From JAWLBR01 sp041687495 (lineage in GTDB: Bacteria; Bacillota; Limnochordia; DTU087; JAAYGB01), in NCBI GenBank assembly GCA_041687495.1, contig JAWLBR010000024.1, positions 1 to 35,167 of the forward strand: a DNA stretch of 35,167 nucleotides, given 5' to 3'. The position numbers and the translations under genes are program-made. Of this stretch, positions 1 to 7,586 are shown in pieces (the first letter of the stretch is position 1; every line of letters starts with the position of its first letter). The notes below the pieces were generated by a model that did not search any database, was not told the DNA's origin, and saw only the letters and a list, made by a program, of their open reading frames with translations.

Positions 1-1
1 C

Positions 2-553
2 CGCACTTTTATGGCTCGAGCCAAGGTGGATGCTGGACGAGACGGCGGTGTTAAGCTCTTGGACTGGGATAATGAGAGAGAGCTACACGATGTCATGTCT
101 TGTTACGACCAATACGCCCGGGGATTCAACGGAATGATGGTACGGGATCAGCTGTATTGGCAGCGCTGGGTAAAGTCTGAGGCCGGCCGGGGCTGGGTGC
201 TGTGGGAGGACGAGCAAGTGGCGGCGTATATGCTCGCTGATCTGGCCGATGGTGTTGTACGGGTTCAGGATTACGCTGCGATAAATGGGGCTGCCGACAG
301 GTTCGCCCGCTTAGCAGCCCACGCTGTCTGGAGCTTTGGCCTCACTGAGGCGGAAGTGGCTTTTCCGGCCAGTATCCGGCCAAATCTACCTGGCATTGAT
401 GTCGAGGTGCGCAACAGCCTAATGTACAAGATAGTTAGTCCAAAGGCTGTAGGACGGCTGGAGCAAGGACTGTCTTTGGAGGCAGCTTTGCATGGAGGCG
501 ACGTTACCCCAGAACGCACTCGACAGATGGTGGCACCCGTCGATTCCTTCTGA
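2..553 (+). CDS. Eis-like GNAT N-acetyltransferase, C-terminal part (5' end outside the window)
   Basis: The reading frame is open from base 2, and the first ATG (base 11) has no ribosome binding site, so this is probably the tail of a gene starting upstream. About 180 residues are visible. The pattern of a tyrosine/arginine-rich stretch (YARGFNGMMVRD), a YWQRW motif, an 'ED..VAAYML' strand and a later 'DYAAINGAADRFARLAAHA' segment resembles the second GNAT-like domain of Eis-family acetyltransferases, which transfer acetyl groups from acetyl-CoA to amines. The C-terminal SCP2-like domain of full Eis proteins is not evident; the protein ends soon after the GNAT-like part. The family assignment comes from pattern recall without an alignment. 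Codon use matches the neighbouring genes. Confidence 0.5.
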   Translation, partial: RTFMARAKVDAGRDGGVKLLDWDNERELHDVMSCYDQYARGFNGMMVRDQLYWQRWVKSEAGRGWVLWEDEQVAAYMLADLADGVVRVQDYAAINGAADRFARLAAHAVWSFGLTEAEVAFPASIRPNLPGIDVEVRNSLMYKIVSPKAVGRLEQGLSLEAALHGGDVTPERTRQMVAPVDSF

Positions 554-691
554 GACCAAATGTCTGAAGTAGTCAGAAAAGGAAACGGAAGTGTAACGGC
601 GAAATTCGTCAACGTTGTGTAAAAGTATACCAGCAGACGACCAGCTTGGTTGCGGCCAGGCCGGTTCGTTTGTCGAAGGGAGAGTACTTAA

Positions 692-1756
692 ATGACCAAG
701 AAGTTGAAAGTCGGTATCGTTGGATGCGGTGGCATCGCCAACGGCAAGCATATGCCAAGCTTGGCAAAGCTGCCAAACGTAGAGATGGTGGCCTTTTGTG
801 ACCTGATTGAAGAGCGGGCTCAGAAGGGTGCTAAAGAGTATGGTACTCCTGACGCCAAAGTCTTTACAGACTATCGCGATCTAGTAGCTCTAGAGGAGCT
901 TGACGTCGTTCACGTCCTGACGACTAACGATGCTCACTCATTCATTACTGTGGCTGCTTTAGAGGCAGGTAAGCACGTAATGTGTGAGAAGCCGATGGCT
1001 ATCAACTCTGCCGAAGCGCAGAAGATGCTTGACGCTGCCGAGCGTACCGGTAAGAAGCTCACCATTGGTTACCAAGGCCGTTTCCGTCCTGATAGCCAGC
1101 ACCTGAAGAAGCTGTGCCAAGACGGAGAGTTGGGCGATATCTACTTCGCCAAGGCTTTAGCCATCCGTCGCCGGGCTGTACCGACTTGGGGTTCATTCCT
1201 CAACGAGGAAGCACAAGGTGGTGGCCCGTTGATTGATATCGGAACCCACGCTCTGGATCTGACTCTGTGGATGACGGATAACTACAAACCAGTGAGTGTC
1301 ATGGGCGTTACTTACCACAAGTTAGGCAAGAGAGCTAATGCAGCCAACGCTTGGGGTTCATGGGATCCCGAGAAGTTCACCGTCGAGGATTCTGCCTTCG
1401 GTTTCGTTCAATTTGAGAACGGAATGACGATTGTGCTTGAGTCGGCTTGGGCCTTGAACAGCCTGCAGATCGGTGAGTCCATGTGCGTACTGTGCGGTAC
1501 CGAAGCCGGTGCTGACATGTTGGATGGACTGCGGATCAACGGAGAGAAGCACAGCAACCTGTATACCACCAAGGTTGAGCTGGATGGCAAAGGCGTAGCC
1601 TTCTACGATGCAGCTGGTGCTCGCCCCGAGGAGATCGAAGCCAAGCAATGGATCGACTCCATCATCAACGATACTGAGCCGTTGNNNNNNNNNNAGATCC
1701 TGGAAGCCATCTACGAGTCTGCAGAGACTGGCAAGCCTGTCTACTTCAACAAGTAG
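692..1756 (+). CDS. Gfo/Idh/MocA family NAD(P)-dependent oxidoreductase (interrupted by an N gap)
   Basis: About 354 residues. The N-terminus carries a Rossmann fold with the dinucleotide motif GIVGCGGIANGKHMPSL (residues ~8-24). It is followed by the family-typical CEKPMA (the EKP lysine, ~98-103) and, in the C-terminal half, 'DIGTHALDLTLWM' with the conserved histidine/aspartate pair. Such enzymes oxidise or reduce sugars, inositols and related polyols; the substrate cannot be told from sequence. A good SD (GAAGGGAG) precedes ATG 692, and a strong terminator follows. Ten Ns (1685-1694) fall between 'DTEPL' and 'ILEAIYESAETGKPVYF'. The frame happens to stay open across them, but family members usually have more residues at this point, so the true gap is probably longer than drawn. 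It may belong to the amino-sugar region downstream (ROK kinase, nagA), although the coat genes in between run the other way. Confidence 0.88.
   Translation: MTKKLKVGIVGCGGIANGKHMPSLAKLPNVEMVAFCDLIEERAQKGAKEYGTPDAKVFTDYRDLVALEELDVVHVLTTNDAHSFITVAALEAGKHVMCEKPMAINSAEAQKMLDAAERTGKKLTIGYQGRFRPDSQHLKKLCQDGELGDIYFAKALAIRRRAVPTWGSFLNEEAQGGGPLIDIGTHALDLTLWMTDNYKPVSVMGVTYHKLGKRANAANAWGSWDPEKFTVEDSAFGFVQFENGMTIVLESAWALNSLQIGESMCVLCGTEAGADMLDGLRINGEKHSNLYTTKVELDGKGVAFYDAAGARPEEIEAKQWIDSIINDTEPLXXXXILEAIYESAETGKPVYFNK
1685..1694. other. Assembly gap (10 Ns) inside the oxidoreductase gene
   Basis: Ten consecutive undetermined bases. A round-number placeholder inside a coding sequence is typical of scaffold joining, so the real distance is unknown. 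Confidence 0.95.
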
Positions 1757-1770
1757 TTGTCATTTTCGAC

Positions 1771-1803
1771 AAAAAAAGAGCCGGGGAATCCGGCTCTTTT
1801 TTT
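1771..1803. terminator. Bidirectional Rho-independent terminator
   Basis: Seven As, GAGCCGG, a 5-base loop (GGAAT), CCGGCTC and seven Ts form a near-perfect stem with a U-tract on either strand. It lies between the convergent oxidoreductase (plus) and coat-protein (minus) genes and can end transcription from both sides. Confidence 0.92.
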
Positions 1804-1823
1804 CGTAGTCGTCTTGTCCTGGG

Positions 1824-2096
1824 CTAGACCATGGCGGGCGTCTGGATGGTCTGTTGTAGCTGCTGCTTGGTTTGCTGCACCATAGCGTCATCTACTTGGG
1901 GCGAAGGAATGTACCAACCCCGCTGTGTTGCTATCTGCGATAGCTGAACTTGTAGCTGTTCAGCTTGATTGCGAAACTGGAGCATGGTTTGCCGCACGTT
2001 TTGGTTACTGCATTCCTCTGCTGCTTTAGTGAAGTCCACAATTTCGTGTTTGACCATTTCGAGTGCGTCCATGACCATGTCGCGTTCTGTAATCAC
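1824..2096 (-). CDS. Small CotF-like spore coat protein
   Basis: 90 residues from a GTG at 2096. This start is chosen because AAGGGGG lies about 7 bases upstream; a longer reading from a TTG at 2117 would overlap the preceding gene and lacks an SD. The protein is one helical, Gln-rich domain: 'TERDMVMDALEMVKHEIVDF' then 'ALEEC-like ... NVRQTMLQFRNQAEQLQ' and 'RGWYIPSPQ' near the end. The combination of an 'MVKHE' helix, a Q/E-rich helical bundle and a GWY.P tail is typical of CotF/YhcQ-type spore coat proteins found across endospore formers. It probably sits on the forespore or coat surface; the exact role of the family is not well defined. It follows the 61-residue gene at 2110-2295 by 13 bases, so the two are co-transcribed. 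Confidence 0.75.
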   Translation of the reverse strand: MITERDMVMDALEMVKHEIVDFTKAAEECSNQNVRQTMLQFRNQAEQLQVQLSQIATQRGWYIPSPQVDDAMVQQTKQQLQQTIQTPAMV

Positions 2097-2109
2097 GGTA
2101 ATCCCCCTT

Positions 2110-2295
2110 TTAGCCAAGTAGGCTCATTAGTGTGTTGGTTTTTTGGTCACAGCCATCGGCCATCTGCTTGAGGATCTGTTGGATCTGCTGATCTTGAGCC
2201 TGCTCGGCATAGGTACTGAATTTGTTCCTACCGGTAGCGGCTGGACCAATGAACTCTCGAATGGTGTTGAATTCGACTTGAGTCAGGTGTGCCAT
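2110..2295 (-). CDS. Small coat-associated protein (61 aa), partner of the CotF-like gene
   Basis: 61 residues starting at ATG 2295 behind a strong SD (AGAGGAGG). The sequence 'LTQVEFNTIREFIGPAA' followed by 'KFSTYAEQAQDQQIQQILKQ' and 'CDQKTNTLMSLLG' is a short, amphipathic, Gln-rich helical protein. Small proteins of this type are commonly encoded just upstream of CotF-like coat genes in clostridia and bacilli, and the 13-base spacing here indicates one transcript. I infer a spore coat role from context and composition. It has no membrane segment or signal peptide. A possible sporulation-type promoter lies upstream at 2359-2389. Confidence 0.6.
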   Translation of the reverse strand: MAHLTQVEFNTIREFIGPAATGRNKFSTYAEQAQDQQIQQILKQMADGCDQKTNTLMSLLG

Positions 2296-2358
2296 GATGC
2301 CTTCCTCCTCTTTGTCAAATTTCGGATCGGAATGGACCGTTGGTTCTGCAGCCCAACT

Positions 2359-2389
2359 TAGTATTCTGTGAGATTTTCACGCTTATGCT
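2359..2389 (-). promoter_or_regulatory. Candidate forespore sigma-G-like promoter for the coat genes
   Basis: On the minus strand, AGCATA (2389-2384) lies 18 bases before AATACTA (2365-2359). These resemble the sigma-G consensus (TGAATA / CATACTA) with one mismatch in the -10 and a partial -35 match. The match is weak by itself; it is listed because the downstream genes look sporulation-specific. The spacer also contains the inverted repeat GTGA-5-TCAC (2368-2380). Confidence 0.25.
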
Positions 2390-2473
2390 GGGCAGGAAGT
2401 GGCAAGTTTTGCCCCGAAAGATATCGTGTGTTTGTTGTACAATGCAACTGAAACTTGGACGAGGAGTGGATAT

Positions 2474-3442
2474 ATGCACCAGGGGTGGATTGGCCTTGAT
2501 GTGGGTGGTACTGGGATTAAGGCCGGACTAGTCGTTGATGGAGTGATTCACGTCGAGCGCAAAGTGGCTACAGACCGAGCAAGTGATATGGCTATCTGTG
2601 AGCAGCTTCACGTTCTTGTCAAGGATTTGATGGCAGCAGGTAACGGGCAGATTCAAATCGGTGGTGTGGGAGTTGCTGTCCCCGGCGTCGTGGATAGTGA
2701 AGCAGGAATTGCTGTCCGGGCAAGTAATCTGCCGTGGAATAATACGCCAGTTTGTGGATTCTTGCACGAACGGACAGGTCTTCCGGTTTTCTTGGAAAAT
2801 GACACTAATGCCGGAGCTGTCGGAGAGCTAGTATTTGGTGCGGGCCAAGGCGTTGACGACTTTTTCTATATGGCCATCGGTACCGGCGTAGGTGGCGGGA
2901 TTATCTCTGAGGGTCGTTTGCTTCGGGGTGGGAAGCTAAAACACGCCGGGGAGGTCGGCCATATCGTGGTCGATCGCAGTGGCCCAGTGTGTGGATGCGG
3001 CCAGGTCGGGTGCCTCGAAGCGATGGCGGCCGCCCCCGCCATCGGCCGGATGGGGAGAGAAGCCGCAACCAAAGCTGGGCAAGGATCGTTGTGGGACCGG
3101 ATGCAGTCAGGTCAGGGAATTGAGGCTAAGGATGTTTTTGAGGCGGCCGCCGAAGGAGATCCTGCGGCTTCTCGGGTGGTTGAGACCACTGGCTTATATT
3201 TGGCCGTAGGATTAGTAGCGGTTGGGCGAATTCTGTCTCCAGACCTTGTGATTGTGGGCGGCGGAGTGGCGGCCAGCGGTCAGCTTATTCTAGACGCGAT
3301 GGATCAAGGACTGCATACCTTGGGTGCCAAACCCATGGCTATCAAACTGTCTGGCCTCACTCAACCCGGCGTAGTGGGAGCAGCTGCAGTCGGGAAGAAC
3401 CAAACAGAGCTGAAAAACATGTATTCCCCCACAGAGGCTTGA
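2474..3442 (+). CDS. ROK family sugar kinase (glucokinase or amino-sugar kinase)
   Basis: 322 residues from ATG 2474, preceded by GAGGAG at good spacing; an earlier in-frame ATG at 2399 lacks an SD. The N-terminal phosphate-binding loop 'GLDVGGTGIKAG', the sugar-binding/catalytic 'ENDTNAGAVGE', 'GTGVGGGII' and the ROK zinc motif CGCGQVGCLE (with the preceding histidine in GEVGHIVVD) are all present. ROK kinases of this length phosphorylate glucose, N-acetylglucosamine or N-acetylmannosamine using ATP. It has no helix-turn-helix, so it is an enzyme rather than an XylR/NagC-type repressor. nagA begins about 110 bases downstream on the same strand, which favours an amino-sugar substrate such as GlcNAc or ManNAc. 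That substrate is inferred, not shown. Confidence 0.9.
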   Translation: MHQGWIGLDVGGTGIKAGLVVDGVIHVERKVATDRASDMAICEQLHVLVKDLMAAGNGQIQIGGVGVAVPGVVDSEAGIAVRASNLPWNNTPVCGFLHERTGLPVFLENDTNAGAVGELVFGAGQGVDDFFYMAIGTGVGGGIISEGRLLRGGKLKHAGEVGHIVVDRSGPVCGCGQVGCLEAMAAAPAIGRMGREAATKAGQGSLWDRMQSGQGIEAKDVFEAAAEGDPAASRVVETTGLYLAVGLVAVGRILSPDLVIVGGGVAASGQLILDAMDQGLHTLGAKPMAIKLSGLTQPGVVGAAAVGKNQTELKNMYSPTEA

Positions 3443-3500
3443 GCAGAGTTTGCTGGTTAAGAAGCAGTGGAACCGTTATGCGTAGGTAACTTCCAAAAAG

Positions 3501-3554
3501 GGATGAGGTGGAAGAACTGCAGCGCCGAGATAATGGCGCCAGTTCGATGAAATG
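3501..3554 (+). promoter_or_regulatory. SD separated from the nagA start codon by a hairpin
   Basis: GAGGTGG (3505-3511) is the only good SD before nagA, but it lies 40 bases from ATG 3552. Between them is a hairpin: GAACTG (3514-3519) pairs with CAGTTC (3540-3545) and GCGCC (3522-3526) with GGCGC (3535-3539), with a 2-base bulge and an 8-base loop. With the hairpin folded, the SD-to-ATG distance becomes 8 bases. A 15-codon ORF (ATG 3503 to TGA 3550) spans the same stretch and ends 1 base before ATG 3552, an alternative coupling route. Confidence 0.5.
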
Positions 3555-4712
3555 AAAAGATGGGCAATCAAAGCTGCACGAGTGCTCACTCCAGAGCGAA
3601 GTCTTCAGGATTATGCAGTGATAGTGGAGAACGGACGTATTGCTGAGATAGGACCGGCCAGTGGGGTACCTGCTGACCTAGAGGTTGTTGACGGAAAGGG
3701 CATGACACTAGCCCCAGGTCTTATTGATATGCACCACCATGGGGCAGTGGGAGTGCGAGCCGAGCAAGGACCAGAGGCAGTCGCCAAAATCAGTCAGTAT
3801 CTCCCAAGTACGGGAACCACCAGTTGGCTACCTACAGTCTCAACCCTCGATGGTGTCAAAGGGATTGTCGCAGCGAAGAAGTCAGGGCTGCCCGGAGCCG
3901 ATGCCCCTGGGATTCACATGGAGGGTCCATATCTGGCTCCAAAGCGGCTACCTGGTGAGAAGGTGGAGCCCAAGACAGTCGACCTCAAGGAGCTTGATGA
4001 GTTCATGACAGCTGCCGAGGGGATGCTGCGGGTGATGGGACTGGCTCCTGAGCTGCCCAATGCATTGGCTGGCATTCGGCACCTGGCCAGTAACGGGATC
4101 GTCGTGGCTGCTGCTCATACCAAAATTACCTATTCCCAGTTTATGGAAGCAGTAGACGCTGGGTTGCGCCATGTTACCCATGTATATAACGTGATGAGCC
4201 GGCTACATCACCGGGAGCCGAACATGGTCGGTGGAGTTCTAGTAACCGACGAGATTACCGGTGAACTTATTGCCGATGGGCACCACGTGCACCCAGCTGC
4301 CATGGAGGTTTTAATCCGCTGTAAGGGCGTGGAGCGAGTAGCCATGATTTCCGATAGTGCTGCCTTTGTGGGGATGCCCGATGGTGAGTATGGTGACCTG
4401 GTCAAAAAAGATGGCGTATTGCGCCGCAAAGGTTTCGATGCCAGTACTGACCATACTCTGGCCGGTAGTATTTGGCCCTTGGGATACAACTTGGCCAATC
4501 TGGTTGCATCCACCAAGTATACGTTGCAGGATGCAGTCACTATGGCGTCATTGACCCCAGCTCGGATTGTGGGGATTGCCGATAGGAAGGGCTCCATCGC
4601 TCCTGGTAAAGACGCCGATCTGGTGCTGCTAAACAGTGAGCTGGCCCCGGCACTCACCATAGTTGGTGGTCGGGTCGCGTTCAGCGATGGGACGGTCGCT
4701 GCTGGCCTGTAG
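3552..4712 (+). CDS. nagA: N-acetylglucosamine-6-phosphate deacetylase
   Basis: 386 residues, the usual NagA length. It deacetylates GlcNAc-6-phosphate to glucosamine-6-phosphate plus acetate, feeding amino sugars into glycolysis or back into peptidoglycan synthesis. Amidohydrolase-fold landmarks are clear: the N-terminal metal-site motif 'GLIDMHHHG' (His61-63), 'HMEGPYLAP' with the metal glutamate (~E124), 'AAHTK' (H189), 'HVTHVYNVMS' (H210), 'LHHREP' and 'ADGHHVHP' substrate-binding segments, and 'SDSAAFVGMPDGEY' with the catalytic aspartate (~D268). No other start codon is available between the upstream stop (3531-3533) and ATG 3552, and no SD lies next to that ATG (see the hairpin entry). 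It is probably co-transcribed with the ROK kinase. A glucosamine-6-phosphate deaminase (nagB) is not visible in the window. Confidence 0.95.
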   Translation: MKRWAIKAARVLTPERSLQDYAVIVENGRIAEIGPASGVPADLEVVDGKGMTLAPGLIDMHHHGAVGVRAEQGPEAVAKISQYLPSTGTTSWLPTVSTLDGVKGIVAAKKSGLPGADAPGIHMEGPYLAPKRLPGEKVEPKTVDLKELDEFMTAAEGMLRVMGLAPELPNALAGIRHLASNGIVVAAAHTKITYSQFMEAVDAGLRHVTHVYNVMSRLHHREPNMVGGVLVTDEITGELIADGHHVHPAAMEVLIRCKGVERVAMISDSAAFVGMPDGEYGDLVKKDGVLRRKGFDASTDHTLAGSIWPLGYNLANLVASTKYTLQDAVTMASLTPARIVGIADRKGSIAPGKDADLVLLNSELAPALTIVGGRVAFSDGTVAAGL

Positions 4713-4755
4713 GGAGAGTGCTTCCTCTCAATGTAGCTATATGGAGAACTAGTTG

Positions 4756-4802
4756 AAGGCAGGCACAGCTTTGTCCACAAAGCGCTGGCCTGCCTCTTTT
4801 CT
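4756..4802 (+). terminator. Rho-independent terminator after nagA
   Basis: AGGCAGGC (4757-4764) pairs with GCCTGCCT (4788-4795). The inner part (CAGC-TTTG / CAAA-GCGCTG) can extend the stem with a small bulge. CTTTTCTT follows. Confidence 0.75.
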
Positions 4803-5045
4803 TGGCGCTCGTCTGTGCATATGCCTGATGAGCCGCCGCATCTCAGTCTCTAGTCGGAGATGGAATCGGGCTGGAGTCAGTTTCAACTCTCTAGGATTTC
4901 CTTTACCATGATAGTGGATGGGAACTAAAGCCACCGATGAAATCTGTAGGTGAGGTGTCGGCCGGTGGATTTCGCACACGAAATCGACGGGGGCCGAAGG
5001 TATGAACGTCTGCAGTTGGGATACTGGAAAGAGAGGTTTGTATAT
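4803..5045 (+). other. Intergenic leader of the liaF operon with a strong hairpin
   Basis: No convincing ORF is present. The notable feature is a hairpin at 4958-4997: GATTTCG-CACA-CGAAATC (perfect 7-bp stem, 4968-4985) capped on an outer TCGGCC/GGCCGA stem across a small internal loop. It has no U-tract, so it is not a simple terminator. It lies about 50 bases before the liaF start and could be a leader RNA element or an operator. No convincing promoter hexamers were recognised here. Confidence 0.4.
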
Positions 5046-5846
5046 ATGTCTGCTCCCGGGATGATTGCCCTGATCATTATTTTCGTGGGCCTCGCTCTAC
5101 TCAGTAGGGTCCTAGGACTATCTACCATAGGCTTTGGTGAGCTCGCCCGCACATACTGGCCGCTGCTGCTCCTCACGTGGGGACTTGGAGCTATACTAGC
5201 TCGCATCCAGATGGCACGGATGGGAAGGATTGTTCGTGTCAAGTTTCTGGTATTCCCACTGACTCTGGCCGGGCTCGGTGTCCTTTTGTTGGCCAACAAC
5301 TTGGGGTGGGTTCATCTGCAGATCCAGGGCTTTTGGAGGATTGTTTGGCCGCTGCTCCTGGTGTACTTTGGGCTGAGCCTTTTGCCGTTTGGACGCCGTG
5401 CGGCGTTAGTCAGCGGCGGAGTAGATGGGACCGCGAGTAGAGACAGCAACAGACTAAGGCTGCGGATGGCAGACTCCAACGAAGTCGTTACTACAATGCT
5501 TGGCGATCTGCACTTTGGTGCGACAGCATTTGAATTGGCGAGCACTCGCTACGATATTCTGGCCGGTGCGGTTAAGCTGGACCTGTCACGGGCCTTAATC
5601 CCTGATGCAGAGATCACGTTGGATATCGCCGGTGGAATAGGGGATGTGGAGATCCTAGTGCCTTCAGATCTTCCCATCGCGTTATACGCCAATGTCTCCC
5701 TTGGCGATATAGACTTTCTGGGAGAGAAGTCTGGAGGATTGAGACGCCACGTCTCCTATCGCACGGTGGGGTACAGTAGTGCACAAAGGCGAGTGCGGAT
5801 CTTCATTGAACTCAAGGCTGGGGGTGTCGCTGTTCGCAATGTTTAG
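5046..5846 (+). CDS. liaF: LiaF-like membrane protein of a LiaFSR-type stress system
   Basis: 266 residues from ATG 5046, with AAGAGAGG about 9 bases upstream. The N-terminal half has four hydrophobic segments (about residues 5-24, 37-53, 63-82 and 91-110), each in the LiaF style of short paired helices. The C-terminal half is a soluble beta-rich domain ('MLGDLHFGATAFELAS...', 'GGIGDVEILVPSDLPI', 'SLGDIDFLGEK') with the repetitive GD-V/I-E pattern typical of LiaF/DUF2154-like domains. In bacilli LiaF restrains the kinase LiaS until the envelope is damaged by agents such as lipid II-binding antibiotics. The stop overlaps the kinase start by 8 bases (ATGTTTAG), indicating tight translational coupling. 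Naming rests on domain layout plus the kinase-regulator neighbourhood. Confidence 0.8.
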   Translation: MSAPGMIALIIIFVGLALLSRVLGLSTIGFGELARTYWPLLLLTWGLGAILARIQMARMGRIVRVKFLVFPLTLAGLGVLLLANNLGWVHLQIQGFWRIVWPLLLVYFGLSLLPFGRRAALVSGGVDGTASRDSNRLRLRMADSNEVVTTMLGDLHFGATAFELASTRYDILAGAVKLDLSRALIPDAEITLDIAGGIGDVEILVPSDLPIALYANVSLGDIDFLGEKSGGLRRHVSYRTVGYSSAQRRVRIFIELKAGGVAVRNV

Positions 5847-6885
5847 AGGACTCTTGGTCCGCGAGATAGCAAGAGCGCTGGCGGTGGGGGTGGTTGCGAC
5901 CCTTGCTGTGGTTGGAGCACTTGTGTTGGTGGATGGTGTTTGGGGAGATGTGGCGTCACAACGATGGTTCTCAACGGGCCTTGGCCTAGCGGCGTTAATG
6001 GTGGTGGGGGTGCTGGTCAGCAGCGCAACTGCTGTCTTGGCAGGATATCTGGCCTTTCGCGGCCTGGGCAGGGACCTTGATGACCTACGGTATGGGACTC
6101 GGATGCTAGCCGAAGGCCATCTTCACTTTCGTTGGAAGGAGCGGGGGCTGCAAGAGACCGATGAACTACGAGCCCAGCTCAATCAGATGGCGGACAGATG
6201 GCAGGACCAGTTGACCCTCTTGCGGGGGTTGGCAGAAGAGAAGGAAGCGCTGGCGGAAAAGGCTCGAGAGGTGGGGGTCATGGCAGAACGGCAGAGACTG
6301 GCCCGAGAACTGCATGATGCGGTGAGTCAGCAGCTGTTTGCCTTGGCGATGACTGCCGCCGCAGTTAATCGGGTTCTTGACACCAACGTGGCTCTCGCAA
6401 AGGAGAAGATGACCGCTATCGAGACGATGGCCCAGAAGGCTCTCGGGGAGATGCGAGCTTTGTTGATGCACTTAAGGCCCATCGAACTGGGCGATCAGCC
6501 TTTAGGAACTGCTGTTCAATCCATGCTCTCAGAGATCGAGAAGAAAGGCTTGCTTCGGTGCCAAGCCGATATTGATCCCGACCTGGAACTCAGCCGGGCT
6601 GTAGAGGCAAATCTGCTGCGCATTTTCCAGGAGGCAACGGCCAATACTCTCCGGCACGGACATGCGAGTCTACTGAAGGTGCGGCTGGCAGCGGATGCCG
6701 CTGGTGTCCGTCTTTCGGTTGAAGATGATGGTGTAGGCTTTGATTCTGACAAGAGCGGTGTTGGCACAGTCTCCTATGGTCTTTCCACCATGAAGGAGCG
6801 AGCCCAGGAGTGCGGAGGTAGCGTACGGGTAGTATCAGTGCAGGGACGAGGCACTCGGGTAGATGTCAGGATTCCCCGACTCTAA
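5839..6885 (+). CDS. liaS: LiaS-like sensor histidine kinase (NarL-type, HisKA_3)
   Basis: 348 residues from ATG 5839, overlapping liaF. Two membrane helices (about 10-32 and 46-73) enclose only a very short outside loop, so the signal is probably sensed in or at the membrane through LiaF. A HAMP-like linker and a coiled coil (about 75-150) lead to the dimerisation/phosphoacceptor motif RQRLARELHDAVSQQLF, with His159 as the predicted phosphorylated residue. The ATPase domain shows the N box (LLRIFQEATANTLRHG) and a G1 box (VEDDGVGFD), and 'YGLSTMKERAQECGG' near the end. This is the HisKA_3/HATPase_c architecture that pairs with LuxR-type regulators. The regulator gene follows directly. Confidence 0.88.
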   Translation: MFRGLLVREIARALAVGVVATLAVVGALVLVDGVWGDVASQRWFSTGLGLAALMVVGVLVSSATAVLAGYLAFRGLGRDLDDLRYGTRMLAEGHLHFRWKERGLQETDELRAQLNQMADRWQDQLTLLRGLAEEKEALAEKAREVGVMAERQRLARELHDAVSQQLFALAMTAAAVNRVLDTNVALAKEKMTAIETMAQKALGEMRALLMHLRPIELGDQPLGTAVQSMLSEIEKKGLLRCQADIDPDLELSRAVEANLLRIFQEATANTLRHGHASLLKVRLAADAAGVRLSVEDDGVGFDSDKSGVGTVSYGLSTMKERAQECGGSVRVVSVQGRGTRVDVRIPRL

Positions 6886-6912
6886 GACAAAGAAGAGGGA
6901 GTGGGTGAGTGG

Positions 6913-7563
6913 ATGTCAGACAAGAGGGTTCGTGTCTTGGTGGTTGACGATCACGAGATGGTAAGATTGGGACTGGTTAGCTTTCTGGAGACAGAGCCTG
7001 GACTCCGCGTGGTCGGCGAGGCGAACGGTGGCGACGACGCAGTGCGATTGGCACTGAAACTGTGCCCAGATGTGATTCTGATGGATCTCTTGATGGCTGG
7101 GATGGACGGTATCGCAGCCACTAAGCGAATCCTGCAGGACTGTCCGGATGTGAAGATCATCGTCCTGACCAGCTATATCGAAGATAAGCTCGTGTATCCA
7201 GCCCTCGAGGCTGGAGCTATCGGGTATCTTTTGAAGACTGCGAGAGCCGAGGAAATCAGTAAGGCGGTTTTCGCCGCTGCAAACGGCCAGTCTCCCATCG
7301 ATCCTCAGGTAGCCCATAAGTTGATGGACAGAGTATACCGCCCCAGACCTCCCCATGAGGACTTGACCGAGCGGGAACTGGAAGTGCTTCAGCTTATTGC
7401 CGATGGAAGGACAAATCAAGAGATCTCTGATGTGCTTCACATCGGTCTCAAGACGGTCAAAACCCACGTCAGCAGCATCCTAAGCAAACTTGAGGTCCAT
7501 GACCGCACGCAGGCGGCCGTCTATGCTCATCGACATGGGATCGCTGAGTCTGGCGGGCGGTGA
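6913..7563 (+). CDS. liaR: LiaR-like response regulator, NarL/LuxR family
   Basis: 216 residues from ATG 6913, with GAGGGAG about 11 bases upstream; a GTG at 6901 is an alternative in-frame start. The receiver domain contains the acidic pair (VVDDHEMVRLG), the phosphoacceptor Asp58 in 'CPDVILMDLLMAGMDG', the threonine/serine position ('VLTSY') and the conserved lysine ('GYLLKTA'). The C-terminal LuxR helix-turn-helix reads 'LTERELEVLQLIADGRTNQE' and continues with 'LKTVKTHVSSILSKLEV'. It should be phosphorylated by the kinase encoded 27 bases upstream and activate envelope-stress genes, often including its own operon. No target promoter was identified in the window. The gene ends 23 bases from the stop of the convergent HD-GYP gene with no canonical terminator between. 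Confidence 0.9.
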   Translation: MSDKRVRVLVVDDHEMVRLGLVSFLETEPGLRVVGEANGGDDAVRLALKLCPDVILMDLLMAGMDGIAATKRILQDCPDVKIIVLTSYIEDKLVYPALEAGAIGYLLKTARAEEISKAVFAAANGQSPIDPQVAHKLMDRVYRPRPPHEDLTERELEVLQLIADGRTNQEISDVLHIGLKTVKTHVSSILSKLEVHDRTQAAVYAHRHGIAESGGR

Positions 7564-7586
7564 CCTGCTTACGACGATACCGACGC

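Noticed and set aside
2409..2443. Possible promoter for the ROK gene (TTGCCC ... TACAAT)
   Set aside because: The spacer is 23 bases, too long for a normal sigma-A promoter.
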